Shown here in pieces: positions 47,053-58,808 of a DNA stretch of 64,000 nucleotides. The notes beneath the pieces are model-generated. The model saw only the letters and a list, made by a program, of their open reading frames with translations, did not search any database and was not told where the DNA came from. Source of the stretch: Dryomyza anilis (lineage: Eukaryota; Arthropoda; Insecta; Diptera; Dryomyzidae); assembly GCA_951804985.1 (NCBI GenBank), contig OX638130.1, forward strand, positions 6,496,791 to 6,560,790, given 5' to 3'. How positions within the stretch are numbered: position 1 is the stretch's first letter; each line of letters starts with the position of its first letter. Position numbers and translations under genes: made by a program.

Positions 47053-48640
47053 TATTCATTATTATTTTATTTCTGCAAAAATTTATCTTCTAATCTTTTC
47101 CATATTTTGTTTCCCCCTGTTTTCGTAAAAGTTTTTTAATTTATCAGCAGCACAACGACATTTTTTTTTTGTTTTGTTTTCATGTTGTCTCCAAGGATAA
47201 CATTTTTATTAGCCTGCAGGATAAACAAATGCAGACGTGTGTAGTATGTGTCACACAGAATCTGTGTGTGTGTGTGCCTAATGGTTCTATGTTGTATGTG
47301 TGTCTGAAGTTTTCCTTTTTTTTTTGTATTTTCTGTTCTGTTTGTTATTATTTTTGTAGACTAATTAGTGTTCATGCTATTCCCCTAACATACTCCCAAC
47401 ATATTCACATAAATACATAAATGTGTTTATTATGCCATGTCATATTAATTTATATTATACACTATGTCAAATGTAAAGCTAAACCTTAAAATATTAGGTT
47501 ACTTGAAACATTGCTGTTTAGTTATATAAAAAAAGTCAAATCGGTATAATTTTCATAGTTCTAGAGGCATTACAGAGGTTTTATAGTGGCTTAAGAGAGA
47601 TAAATTGCGCTAAACAAAAAAAATAAAAATATAAATACAGTGCAAGATATAAGAAAAAATGAAATGTAAATCAAATGTGACAAAATTGTTTTTCTTATAC
47701 ATCTTGTAGGACTAAAAAAATATCATCTTAATTATTTGAAATCTCATTTAAAGTACTGAAATCCCATTTTTAGATAGGTGTGTCTCCATGTTAGTTAAAT
47801 AATTAAAAATTGTATTTTAATATGTTATATATCGTTTAAAAGTCAAAATATTCTGAACTTATCTCTAAATATTATCAAAACATATTTCAAAATTTTGAAA
47901 ATTTTTCATAAATTTAAACTTTGGTAACAATTTATTTATACTTTTTGCTTTAACAGATTTTTATTTATATTACACTTTGAAACAGTAAACAGATCGAAAC
48001 AAATAAACATATCAACCATAAAAATCGGTTAAAAATTAATTGAGTTATAAATGGAAATGTGAATAGAGTTGTATTTTTTAGTACTGTGGTACTAAATGAG
48101 CCATTACCATTAATTTTAACTCGGTCATGCGATATTCAATTTCAGTAGTTGATATCTTGGTTTACGCAGTGTAATATAAATTAAAATATAATGAAGAAAA
48201 AAATATTCACAAATTATCATAAAATTTGAAAAATTACGGAAAAAAAAATAATTTTCATTTATTCAGTAAAAATTTAACTTCCCAGCAAACCAAACGATAA
48301 TTTTACGATATCGAAACTATAACATTTATAGCCACAAATTGTATTTTTCGATAATCTATAATGATAAGGTTTTCGATAAAAACGTACCTATCTAAAATGA
48401 AATCTTTGTTTTTATCGTTATAGATATCGTGATGGTATCATAAATGGATTTATTTTCGATAAACTAATTTTATTTGTTCAGAAAATTTTATTTTTTAACA
48501 AAAATTATAAAGAACACGCAATTAAATTTTTCAAATACTTTGAGTTTTATATTTAAAATTTATCGTTATTTATCGAATATAAAAATTATCATCAAATGGT
48601 TATCACTGAAAAAATCAATTGTACACTAAAGTTCAATTTT
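47053..48640. other. Gene-free A+T-rich region
   Basis: A small island at 47190-47300 contains a TGTGTGTGTG run. 48289-48600 may be a decayed MITE: CCAAACGATAATTTTACGA on the left resembles the complement of ATAAAAATTATCATCAAATGG on the right, but the match is weak. No gene is supported. Confidence 0.35.
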
Positions 48641-51010
48641 TCTCATTTAAAATTGAACTTTAGTGAATTGAACTAAAGTTCAATTCTACATTTAAAATTA
48701 TCTTTTTTAACTGAAAATTCAAAATTAAATTTTTCACTCAAAATTCAAATTCTTACTCAACATTAAAATTTTCACTAAAAATTCAAGTTTTCATTAAAAA
48801 ATTCAATTTTCACTAAAAAAACCAATTTTCATTCAATTTTAAATTTTACACTCAAAATTATATTTATTTTACTGAAAATTCAAATTTTCACTTAAAATTC
48901 AATTTTTCACTCATAATTTAAAACTTTCACTCAAAATTCAAATTTTCAATCCAAATCACTAAAAATTCAATTTTTCATTAAAATTTCAATTTTCACTTAA
49001 AATTAAATTTTTCACTCATATTCAATTTTTCACTCAATGTCCATTTTAAACTCAAAATTATCTTTTTTTACAGAAAATTCAATTTTTTACAGAAAATTCA
49101 ATTTTTCACTCAAAATTAAATTTTTCACTCAAAATTCAAATTTTCACTAAAAAAATTCAATTTTTCACTCAAAATTAAATTTTTCACTCAAAATTCAAAT
49201 TTTCACTCAACATTAAAATTTTCACTAAAAATTCAATTTTTCACTAAAAATTCAAATTTTCACTAAAAAATTCAATTTTCACTCAAAATTTAATTTTTCA
49301 CTCAATGTCCGTTTTAAAGTCAAAATTATCTTTTTTCTACAGAAAATTAAATTTTTCACTCAAAATTTAATTTTTCACTAAAAATTAAATTTTTCACACA
49401 AAATTCAATTTTTTACTCAAAATTCAAGTTTTCACTCAAAATTCAAATTATCACTAAAAATTCAAATGTTCACTAAAAATTCAAATTTTCACTAAAAATT
49501 CAATTTTGCACTAAAAATTCAATTTTTCACTAAAAATTCAATTTTTCACTAAAAATTCAATTTTTCACTCAATTTTAAATTTTACACTCAAAATTATATT
49601 TTTTTTACTGAAAATTTAAATTTTCACATAAAATTCAATTTTTCACTCAAAATTTAAAACTTTCACTCAAAATTCAAATTTTCAATCAAAATTAAAATGA
49701 TCACTAAACATTCAATTTTTCACTCAAAATTTAATTTTTCACTATATATTCAATTTCTCATTAAAAATTCAATTTTCACTAAAAATTCGATTTTTTACTC
49801 ATAGTTCAATTTTTCACTCAATGTCACTCAAAGTCAAAATTATCTTTTTTACAGAAAATTAAATTTTTCACTCAAAAAAAAACTTTCACTAGAAATTTAA
49901 TTTAATTTATCACTAATTTTTCCATTTTTCACTAAAAATTCAAGTTTCATTAAAATTTCAATTTTTCATTCAAAGTTCAATTTTTTACTCAATGTTCAAT
50001 TTTACACTCAAAATTATCTTTTTTTTACTGAAAATTCAAATTTTCACTCAAAATTAAATATTTCACTCAAATTCTAACTTTCACTCAAAATTCAAATTTT
50101 CACTACAAATTCAATTTTGACTATAAATTCAATTTTGACTATAAATTCAATTTTTCACTAAAAATTCAAATTTTCACTATAAATTCAAATTTTCACTAAA
50201 AAAATTCAATTTTTCACTCAAAATTTATTTTTTCACACGTAATTCAATTTTTCACTCAAAATTCAAATTTTCACTAAAAATTCAATTTATCGCTCAAAAT
50301 TAAATTTTTAACTGAATATCATTAAAATCACTAAAAATCATTTTTTTTACCTAAAATTCAAATTTTCACTCAAAATTAAATTTTTCACTCAAAATTCATA
50401 TTTTCACTCAACATTAAAATTTTCACTAAAAATTCAATTTCTCACTAAAAATTTAGTTTTTCACAAAATATTCTATTTTCCACTCAAAATTAAATTTTTA
50501 CTAAAAATTCATTTTTTCACTAAAAATTTAATTTTTCACTAAATGTTCAATTTTCACTAAAAATTCAAATTTTCACTCAAAGTTCAATTTTTCACCATTT
50601 CCATTTTAAACTCAAAATTATCTTTTTTCTACAGAAAATTCGATTTTCCACTCAAAATTTAATTTTTCACACAAAATTCAAATTTTCACTCAAAATTAAA
50701 ATTTTCACTAAAAATTCAATTTTACACTAAAAATTTAATTTTTCGTTAAAAAATTCAATTTTTAGTTAAAAATTCAATTTTTTACTAAAAATTTAATTTT
50801 TCACTAAAAATTCAATTTTCACTCAATGTTCAATTTTACACTAAAACTTATTTTTTTTTTACCTAAAATTCAATTTTTCACTCAAAATTAAATTTTTCAC
50901 TCAAAATTCAAACATTCACTCAAAATTCAAATTTTCACTAAAAATTAAGATATTCACTTAAAATTCAATTTATCATTAAAAATTCAATTTTTCACAAAAA
51001 ATTCAATATT
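48640..51010 (+). repeat. 19-bp satellite, array C (TTTTTCACTCAAAATTCAA)
   Basis: About 2.4 kb, more diverged than array A and mostly the CACTCAAAATT subtype, i.e. the reverse complement of array B. A recurrent insertion AAATTATCTTTTTTTACAGA (near 49054, 49323 and 49836, among others) marks a higher-order unit of roughly 270-500 bp. Confidence 0.92.
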
Positions 51011-52328
51011 TCATTAAAAAAAATATTAAAATTCACTATCATCATAATAATCTCTATAAGTCACAAATAGGTTTTAAAGGGTTGCCATTTAACTTAAAGC
51101 TGCTTTGACAAAGGATCTTAAGATATTAAAGGGTTTAAAGGGTCTTAAGTTATTATTACAAAATGTAGGCATAAAGGATATGTTTTGTCATACTCATTTC
51201 TGCGCTCTGTCACATAAATCGCATTCACAGAACAATGATAATGCGTTGCCTAACTAACCTTAACCTTGGCAAACTAAGCGTTACATAACGTAGACAAAAC
51301 CAGTATTAGTTACATTCAAAAAAACTTAATAGAGTACAGCTTTTTTGCTATGGAAATGTAAAATGAAAATATAGTGAAAAGAAGATAAAAAAAATTAACA
51401 AAGAACTACAAAGATTGACAACAACAAAGTTTAGAAATATTAAAACCTAATTTTTTTACATTTAGATAAAATTTCAAAAAAATTTCAAATTAAAAAATAT
51501 TAAAAATATATTACAAAAAAATTTCTAATATTAAAAAAGCTATCAAAATAGATTTTAAATTTACAAAATGTAATGAAAAGTTCGCATAAAATCCAAAAAA
51601 AAAAATAACGCATTGTTGCTGCTGTGTTAGAAGCATCCTTGACACACACTTTTGTAGTCCTCGTCGTCATTTTTTTCGTTTTTTTTTTGTTCATTTTTTT
51701 TTAGTACTTAAAACTGACATTGTGTGCGTTTTGTGCACATGTCGTCGGGTATATAGTATGTATGCGTACAACATGTTGTCCTTAGACCTCGTTTATGTAT
51801 TTGTCTATGTCCTGTGTGCGTTGAAAATGTTGATTTGTTCATCAAACCGAAAATAAAATGATGTGACATTCGGCAGCCCTTCGTAACAAATAATAGATGT
51901 TTTGTTTTTGTATTGCTTTATTAAGTTTTTTTTTTTTGTGTGCTACGAAATAATCCCCAAATGAAAAATTCACAAAAATAAAAATTGAAGAAACTCCCAT
52001 ATTGCCTAAAATGTAGCATTTCATGAAATAACACCCAAATTTTATGGGGTTTGTTAAATTTTGGTTGATTTTTATATTTTTTGTTTTGGATGTTATTTTG
52101 TAATGCGATAATTCCCAATGAAATAAAAAAAGAAACCTTTTATTGTGGTTTATTTCATTACAATTTTATTTAAGGTATTCGTCATTAGTTTGGGGATTAT
52201 TTCAGCACTTTGGAATTTGTTTTTTGATTTATTTCATTGGATGATATTTCATATATCTTTGTTTAGTATTGCATTTACTATAATTTGTTGAATTGTTGAA
52301 ATACAAGCTTTTGTTATTTTATTGTATG
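51011..52328. other. Gene-free region
   Basis: 51050-51300 and 51600-51850 are of moderate complexity with no supported frame. From 51880 to 52260 there are loosely repeated TTATTTCATT/ATTTCATGAAAT segments, recurring at 53375-53520 on the far side of the fold-back element. Confidence 0.4.
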
Positions 52329-53355
52329 ATATCGTCACTATTATGCCAAAGGGGCGAATGTGAAATTTTTGACATTTGCGTTTTTTACATTTTTGAATGT
52401 AGATTTTCCTCAAGTATACTGTGCCAAAATCGCGTGTCATTTTGTTGGATATTTCTAGCCACAAAAGTCAAAACCAAAAGGGCGAATTTGAAAAATTGAA
52501 AAGGGCGAATCTTATCGTTTTTTTGCTATAACTGGATGCCAAAAGGACGAATCTTTTCGTATTTTTGCTATAACTTTTTATTGGTATAAGATAAAATAGT
52601 GGTGTAAAAGCATTTATTGTTCGTTTTTAAAGCATCTATCTATCTGCATCATATTTTTGAATTGTTATTTGCAAGAAAATATTTTTAATTAATGATGCAA
52701 ATCGATATGTACTTTAAAAACAAACAATAAATGCCTTTACACTACTATTTTATTTTGTACCAATAAAAAGTTATAGCAAAAATACGAAAAGATTCGTCCT
52801 TTTGGCATGACAAGATTTTCTTTCAATTTTTCCAATTTCTTCGGTTTTTTGCTATAACTTTTTATTGGTGCAAGATAAAATAGTAGTGTAAAGGTAAGAA
52901 TTGTTTGTTTTTAAAGCATCTATATATTGGCATCATTATTTAAAAATATTTTGCAAAACATTTTATCCTTCAAAAAACAAATAGCATATTAATGTTTGTG
53001 AAAATATTTTTAAATAATGATGTCAATAGATAGGTGCTTTAAAAACAAGCAATTAATGCCTTTACATTATTATATTATCTTGCGCTAATAAAAAGTTATA
53101 GCATAAAAAACAAAAATATTTGCGTTTTGGTCAGAATATAGCCTCAAAAAATCTGTATTTATAATTCATTGAGTTGTCCAAATCCATAAATATTTTCTAG
53201 ACGTTATAATAATTGATGAATAAAGCAAAATAACAGAAAAAATTGAAAAAAAATCTAAATTTTGCTAATTTTTGAAGCACTTCAAACTTTAAAATTTGGT
53301 TTTCCAACATTTTTAAAAATGCACATTCGCCCCTTTGGCATGACAGTGACGATAT
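52329..53355. mobile_element. Composite fold-back element with nested palindromes
   Basis: Outer inverted repeats of ~34 bp (52329-52362 and 53322-53355) contain ATGCCAAAGGGGCGAATGTG. Inside are two further palindromes, 52536-52808 and about 52844-53110. Each has ~115-bp arms that share TTGCTATAACTTTTTATTGG and GTTTTTAAAGCATCTAT, so the two are copies of one another. GGGCGAAT also recurs as a direct repeat near 52481 and 52503. Behaves like a fold-back/MITE assembled from repeated units. Non-coding; target duplication not resolved. Confidence 0.82.
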
Positions 53356-53920
53356 ATGATGGTTATTTAGGTGGTATTTCATATTTTTTTTGTATTGAGA
53401 AATAGTTTTTTTTTTTTTTTTGAATTTTATTGGGTACTGTTCTATATACTATGTTTTTGGGTGCTATTTAGTATTATGTGAAATATATTAATATATTGGG
53501 GTTTATTTAATTTGGGACGTTTTCTTCTTCAAATAATTCTTTTTCATTTTTTTTACTTTTTATTTATATATTTTATCTTTTTATTTATAATTTCTCCTTT
53601 TTTTCATTCAACGTTAGACATAACATTGAACGATATTTGATTTTGAGCCAAAAGTTATTGGCAGCAGTGGCAGCAGCTGTTGGTGTCACAAAATATGACG
53701 CCGTCACTAAAAATCGATTCAAGTGTTGCGTAGGAGGTTTAGTTAAAAAGTGAACAGTAAAAAAAAATGGTGATGTCTGTTAGATAGAAAGTGATTTTAT
53801 TAAAATTTGTTAGTGGAGATGAAACTTTGAATGTATAGTTAATATGAATGTATAATCATTGTTTTCAATATGTAGCAAATTTAAAAAGAATCAATTTAAA
53901 AATATAGTAAAACTTAACAG
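53356..53920. other. A+T-rich spacer with small island
   Basis: 53610-53750 is of ordinary complexity (GGCAGCAGTGGCAGCAGCTG). No gene supported. Confidence 0.35.
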
Positions 53921-54340
53921 CGCTTATAATCTGCCTATCTAACGATAACAGCAAGTTAACAGTGGTTTAACATAGCCTTGAAATCGAACAAAACTTCAAA
54001 TAAAATATACTAAGAAGATAACTGAGTTTTTTAAAGGATAAACTGCAATTTTGTTATATTGATATGACTTAATATAAACATTCTAACATTAACAGTCATT
54101 TTATAGCACTTTAACAGAGCTTTAATTGCTAAGTAAAAAAAAGAAGTTTTTAATAAAAACTTCTTATAAATAAAAACTATTTTTAAATGCGGTTCTTGAC
54201 TTGATAGAATACAACAATTTAACAGTTGTATATGACAACTGTTAACTCGATTTAATATTTATGTCCAAACATTAACAGCAAATTAACAGTACATTAACAG
54301 TGCTTTAACAGACCCTTGAAATCGAAAATAACAAAAAACT
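53921..54340 (+). repeat. TTAACAG repeats with a duplicated block
   Basis: TTAACAG recurs many times. The block GTTTAACATAGCCTTGAAATCGA near 53963 matches GCTTTAACAGACCCTTGAAATCGA near 54301, about 340 bp apart. Same core as, but opposite in orientation to, CTGTTAA repeats at 57.5-60 kb. Confidence 0.55.
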
Positions 54341-55145
54341 TATAAGGTAAAAGATCGTAATCAACAAAAAGCAAATTTCATAGATGGCGAAAAAACGTCT
54401 CAAAATTCCAAATCGGAACTGAAACTTGACCGATAGTTCTTAGTTTCATTACGTTATAAATCTCGCTCTATAACATTGACAAATCCTTAGGAAAAAATGA
54501 AACTTATTGCAATCTCCCGAGTAAAATCTAAAAGCTATCTAGATAAATAGACAAACATTTGCTGTAATTTGTCAAAACAAACTTCTGCACTACCTCGAAC
54601 CACTCACAATTATTCACTTTTATTATTGTCTGAACTTTGTATAAAATTGAATTGAATTTTCGTCTGTGCCATTGATTTGTCTGTGCCATCATTTATATAG
54701 TTTTATTTCTTTTTACCTTTTAGAAAACTTTTATAGTTTTTTCTATTGTATTGGCTCTGTTTCCGTTTGTTTGTCTCAGCAATTACGTCAAAAGTTTTCA
54801 ATACTTTTTTTATTTGTATTGTGATGTTTGTTGTCACACAACTCACACACAATATTACATTTGTTTCACAACAAAAGCAACTATACTATGTAAACATTGA
54901 AATGTTTATATGTATTAAAAAAAAAACACGAAATACATAACTACACAACATAGTCATTTTATTTTTCAATTTTCCACTCACATTTTTATTATAGGATTTT
55001 TTTTACGGTTTTATTGGGTTTTTTTTATGCGATTTTTTTTATTTCTGTTTCGTATCTATGTGGTGGTGAAATTTTATACACGCACAAAAAAAAAATGGTG
55101 AATTGACAAATTTTTAAAAATTAGTTAACAAACAAAATTAGATAT
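54341..55145. other. Gene-free region
   Basis: Ordinary A+T-rich DNA with no feature I can name. The 64-codon forward frame at 54746 has no domain. Confidence 0.35.
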
Positions 55146-55673
55146 TGTTACGAAAATTCAGTCTCGGGAAAACTGTTCTACATTGTGTACAAAATAAAAA
55201 CACGTTTAGGTTTGGTTTAAATTATAACAAATAACTTTATTAATTTACTTTAATAAACAATTTTACTAATTATAAATTCTAACAACTGCTGCATGTCCAC
55301 TGTTTAACTTGACATTGTTCTCACACGAGACGCACTCGACTACTTTCCAATAACTAGTGAAGTGCTGTGCCTCAGAAGCGGCGCCCTATATACTGTATGC
55401 ATCAGTTCGACGAGTTTCAAGAAGCTTCGACATGTTTCAACCTTCGACATGAACCTTCTACTCGTTTCGTGAATGACGCATGCTGTTGGCATCTCATTTA
55501 CTCTCATGTGTTTTAATGTGCTGATCTTCCATCTCTTTCTCGCACATTGCTTAGTGTGCTGAATGATCTTCCGTCTCTTTCTAACACATTGCTAAGTGCG
55601 CTGAATTGTCTTGCGTCTCATTTATTACTGCTTATTGCTTGCACTATGGGGCAAATTACATCTTTTCGTAACA
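55146..55673 (-). mobile_element. Solo LTR, copy 1 (reverse)
   Basis: On the reverse strand it runs TGTTACGAAAAGATG...CTGAATTTTCGTAACA, with 11-bp terminal inverted repeats TGTTACGAAAA/TTTTCGTAACA and TG..CA ends, as in LTRs. It carries a TATA box (TATATAGG, complement of about 55385-55392) about 32 nt upstream of an initiator-like TCACT. Upstream of that is a phased array of GAA/TTC half-sites (55406-55468). The ends are not flanked by a duplication (ATAT left, AACC right), so it may have been rearranged. No internal retrotransposon genes are attached. Confidence 0.85.
55406..55468 (-). promoter_or_regulatory. Heat-shock-element-like array in LTR copy 1
   Basis: TTC on the + strand (GAA in LTR sense) at 55406, 55416, 55426, 55436, 55456 and 55466, with an extra one at 55443. 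Intervening GAA occurs at 55421 and 55451, i.e. mostly alternating 5-bp units. Contains the perfect trimer TTTCAAGAAGCTTCG. It lies 15-80 bp upstream of the TATA box. This matches the nGAAn/nTTCn consensus for heat-shock factor; function is inferred. Confidence 0.6.
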
Positions 55674-55735
55674 AACCAAATTAAGGAAGAATATAAAAAT
55701 ATGTAGTGCACATTTTCAACGTCCGGAATTATTCT

Positions 55736-55989
55736 GTGATTTATTACGAAATAACTATAAACATTAGGAACAAAGTGTATATATACAAAAATAAAGTAAA
55801 TTATCTCAGCTATCTTTGTATATAATTAAAAAAAAAAAATGTAAAATTGCGCCGTGATTTATTATTTATTATGTGATTTATTATGAAAAAAGTATACATG
55901 TTAAAAACAAAGTGTAGATTTACAAGTGAAGCAGATTATCTCAGATATTTTTTAAAATAATTAAAAAAATAATTTGTATGCAAAATTCG
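55736..55989. repeat. 136-bp tandem duplication between the LTRs
   Basis: GTGATTTATTACGAAATAAC (about 55736) and GTGATTTATTATGAAAAAAG (about 55872) begin two diverged copies that share ACAAAGTGTA and TTATCTCAG.. blocks. It lies in the 722-bp segment between the inverted LTRs. Confidence 0.7.
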
Positions 55990-56395
55990 TATACTTTTTG
56001 GACTTTCCATATAATCCTTGACATGCACTTCCGTTTTTGTCCCTTCTCAATCGACCACTATTTAATTTATATCTTTTGATCTACCATACTAAATTCTACC
56101 AAATTCATTAATTTTCTTTCGAGATATTAAAGTTTTAAACGTACGAATATCCAGTCTGGAACCCCAGGAAATGCCCATATATGTATCATTTGTAAATAAT
56201 TGATAGTTGATTTTAGCTGTATCATAAGTTATCTATCACATAACGTTTCTAAAGAAAATTTAAATTAAAATTTCTTTCAGACCATTTGATACAAAATAAT
56301 AATTAAAATATGTTTAAAAAAGAAAAAACTTTTAATGTGATTTTCCTTTAAACTGCCATGGAAAATTACAAACATAATAAATATTGCTAATATAT
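55990..56395. other. Spacer left of LTR copy 2
   Basis: Ordinary A+T-rich DNA, not related to LTR-retrotransposon internal genes as far as can be seen. Confidence 0.4.
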
Positions 56396-56930
56396 TGTTA
56401 AGAAGATATGTAATTTGCTCCATAGTGCAAGCAATCAACAATAATAAATGAGACGCAAGATAATTCAGCGCACTACGCAATGTGTTAGAAAGAGACGCAA
56501 GACAATTCACCGCACTAAGCAATGTGCGAGAAAGAGATGGAAGATCAGCACATTAAAACACATGAGTGCAAATGAGATGCCAATAGCATGCGTCATTCAC
56601 GAAACGAGTAGAAGGTTCTTGAAACATGTCGAAGCTTCTTGAAACTCGTCGAACTGATGCATGCAGTAGAAGGGCGTCGCTTCTGAGGCACAGCACTTCA
56701 GTAGTTATTGGAAAGTAGTCGAGTGCGTCTCGTGTGAGAACAATGTCAAGTTAAACAGTGGACATGCAGCAGTTGTTAGAATTTGTTATTAGTAAAGTTA
56801 TTTATTAAAGTGTATTAATAAAAATTTATTTGTTATAATTTAAACCAAACATAAACGTGTTTTTATTTTGTACACAATACAGAGATACGAACTTGTAGAA
56901 CAGTTTTCCGTAGACTGAATTTTCGTAACA
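56396..56930 (+). mobile_element. Solo LTR, copy 2 (forward)
   Basis: Inverted, diverged copy of the LTR at 55146-55673. It runs TGTTAAGAAGATATG...CTGAATTTTCGTAACA and is flanked by a 4-bp duplication ATAT (56392-56395 and 56931-56934), as in many Ty3/gypsy-type insertions. Features in order: upstream region, phased GAA/TTC array (56601-56653), decayed TATA position (GCAGTAGAAGGGCG where copy 1 has TATATAGGGCG), initiator TCAGT at 56698-56702, and AATAAA at 56817-56822. No internal genes adjoin it, so it is a solo LTR. Confidence 0.88.
56601..56653 (+). promoter_or_regulatory. Heat-shock-element-like array in LTR copy 2
   Basis: GAA occurs at 56601, 56611, 56621, 56631, 56641 and 56651, exactly 10 bp apart, with TTC at 56616 and 56636. 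Two perfect three-unit elements result, AGAAGGTTCTTGAAA (56610-56624) and CGAAGCTTCTTGAAA (56630-56644). The array ends about 45 bp upstream of the initiator. The sequence match is direct; heat-shock factor binding is inferred from the consensus. Confidence 0.65.
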
Positions 56931-56934
56931 ATAT

Positions 56935-57545
56935 AAATCAATTTCCGAGATATTTGAATTTATATTTGATTTATTTTAGACTATTTCTTATTGTATTAAG
57001 TTTTTTTTTATATTGTGTATGACTATCTTGAGATCGAGTAATTACTAACTTAATGTTATCTCTTCTATTTTCTGAGATATATTATTTTTATATATGAAAT
57101 TCTCTATGTATGATATATGGGAAGTTGTTAGGAATATTTATGGAACACGTTTTGTAAATTAGTGTAATATTAGTAGTTTTTTTTTAAGTATATAAATTTT
57201 CTTTTTAGAGTGACAAAATAAAATCATGCCAAAATTTCATGTTATTTATGATATTTAATAATAATTACTTAATTAGAAATTTTTCGGTAGTTAATTCATA
57301 ATATTAGTCGTTGTCGAAGTTAACAGCTACATTTTAAAAAATGATAGTTATATTTACAAAAACCATTTTTATCTGACAGTTCCTGATCGATGAGGCTAAT
57401 AGTGGTACCAATTGATAAGAACACGTTGATCATACAACAAATATAATATTAATCAATAAACTAAAAAAAAAGTTTTTGTAACAATGTGTATAATTATTTT
57501 TCCTTCTACAGCTTTTAGCAGTCCATATTTTAAAATTATCTCTGC
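56935..57545. other. A+T-rich spacer
   Basis: No gene or ordered repeat. A few repeats of GAGATAT (near 56946 and 57073). Confidence 0.35.
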
Positions 57546-57549
57546 TCAA

Positions 57550-58700
57550 ATTTCCTACTATAAATGTTAATAACACTTCTATTAATGTTAAAGGCTATAG
57601 TGTTATGTGTATATATAGTTTTTCTGCTACAACTTTTAGCTGACCATATTTTAAATGTCTCTCTATTTAAATTCACTTCTATAAATGTTAAGTATATATT
57701 AATAACACTTCTGTTAATTTTAAAGGCTATATTATGGTGCGGTCTATGTTAATAATGTCCCTTTTTCTGTTAACTCTTCTACATCTTTAAATACTATAGT
57801 AAATTTAAAGAATTTATCTACCTCTGTTAATATTAGAACAGTTTATTGATATATTACCTATGCTTCTGTTAATTCTATGAGTTATATTAATAATAGCTCC
57901 GCATCTGTTAATTCTAGGGTCTATGTTACTTAACACCTCTACATCTGTTAATGCTAGGGTCAATGCAAATAATGCCTCTTCTTATTTTTATGCTATGGTT
58001 TATGTTAATAATACTTCTGCATCTGTTAATACTACGATCTATGTAAATAATTCATCTGCTGCTGTTAATACAATGTTATTTTTCTGTTAATGTTATGGTC
58101 TATGTTAATAATGACTCTGTTTCAGTCAATTCAATGGTCTATGCTTCTGTTAATGCTATGATATATGCTAATTATTCCCTTCACATCTTTTCTTTCATTG
58201 CATCTGTTAAAATTGGTCTTTCTGTAATTAATTAAATATGATCTTCGGTAGCGTCGGTAGTTCGTCTGTTTAGTGCGTTGGACTACGAGTGAAAAGTCGC
58301 AGGTGCGTTCGACTACGAGCCGAAAGGTCCGCGGTTCAATCCCCAGCGACTGCCAACATATTTTTCATAGAAAACATTTTTCTATGCGACGCAACCTCTC
58401 GGCAGATAATAGCAAACCTACGAGAGTAAAACATGGCATATGAAAAACTCTCACCCGCCGTTCGATTTCGGCAATAAACTGTAGGTCCCACCACTTTGAG
58501 TACATATATAACACGCACAGCTCAAATGGTGAGAGAGCTCGGCCGAAGTTCAATACAGGACTGTAGCGCCAAACTATTATTATATTATGATCTTAACACT
58601 GTATCTGTTAAAAATAATACTTCTGTTAATTATACTGTGTCTGTTAATGAAACTGAAGCGATAAATTACATCACATCAGCTACTGTTAAGTGATTTTTTA
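57550..58700 (-). repeat. ~40-bp degenerate repeat (CTGTTAATGCTATGGTCTAT)
   Basis: Repeated TCTGTTAAT...TATGTTAATAATG units near 57765, 57817, 57866, 57906, 57948, 58022, 58064, 58085, 58124, 58146, 58204, 58608, 58632 and 58650. They are interrupted by the SINE at 58246-58585. A short stretch (about 57945-58075) reads as Val-Asn-Asn/Ser-rich peptide but meets stops; I regard it as a repeat, not a gene. Confidence 0.7.
58246..58585 (+). mobile_element. tRNA-derived SINE, copy 2
   Basis: 340 bp, flanked by a perfect 9-bp target duplication TATGATCTT (58237-58245 and 58586-58594). The head is tRNA-like with a perfect B box GGTTCAATCCC at 58333-58343 and a weaker A-box region near 58258. A 30-bp segment of the head is tandemly duplicated (GTGCGTTGGACTACGAG at 58273, GTGCGTTCGACTACGAG at 58303), which widens the A-B spacing. 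The body from about 58350 matches copy 1 and ends CGCCAAACTATTATTATATTA. It has no protein-coding role. Confidence 0.93.
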
Positions 58701-58808
58701 ATAATACCAAATTTCACGAGTCTGTGCGGTGATTTTTAAATGACACTGACTGTGTTGAAAAAACTATTATATAGTTATGCGGCTCTGCTATGTGCTTTCT
58801 AAATAATA

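Noticed and set aside
48289..48600. MITE with CCAAACGATAATTTT ends
   Set aside because: The inverted match is weak in A+T-rich DNA and no target duplication is evident.
55146..56930. Full-length LTR retrotransposon with two LTRs
   Set aside because: The LTRs are inverted relative to each other and the 722 bp between them shows no gag/pol similarity; copy 2 has its own 4-bp duplication, so solo LTRs fit better.
57945..58080. Asn/Ser/Val-rich repeat protein
   Set aside because: The frame is broken by stops within ~45 codons and matches the ~40-bp DNA repeat, so a gene is unlikely.
58246..58350. Functional tRNA gene
   Set aside because: Has a B box, but the head is duplicated, does not fold as a cloverleaf by eye and is followed by a SINE body with target duplication.
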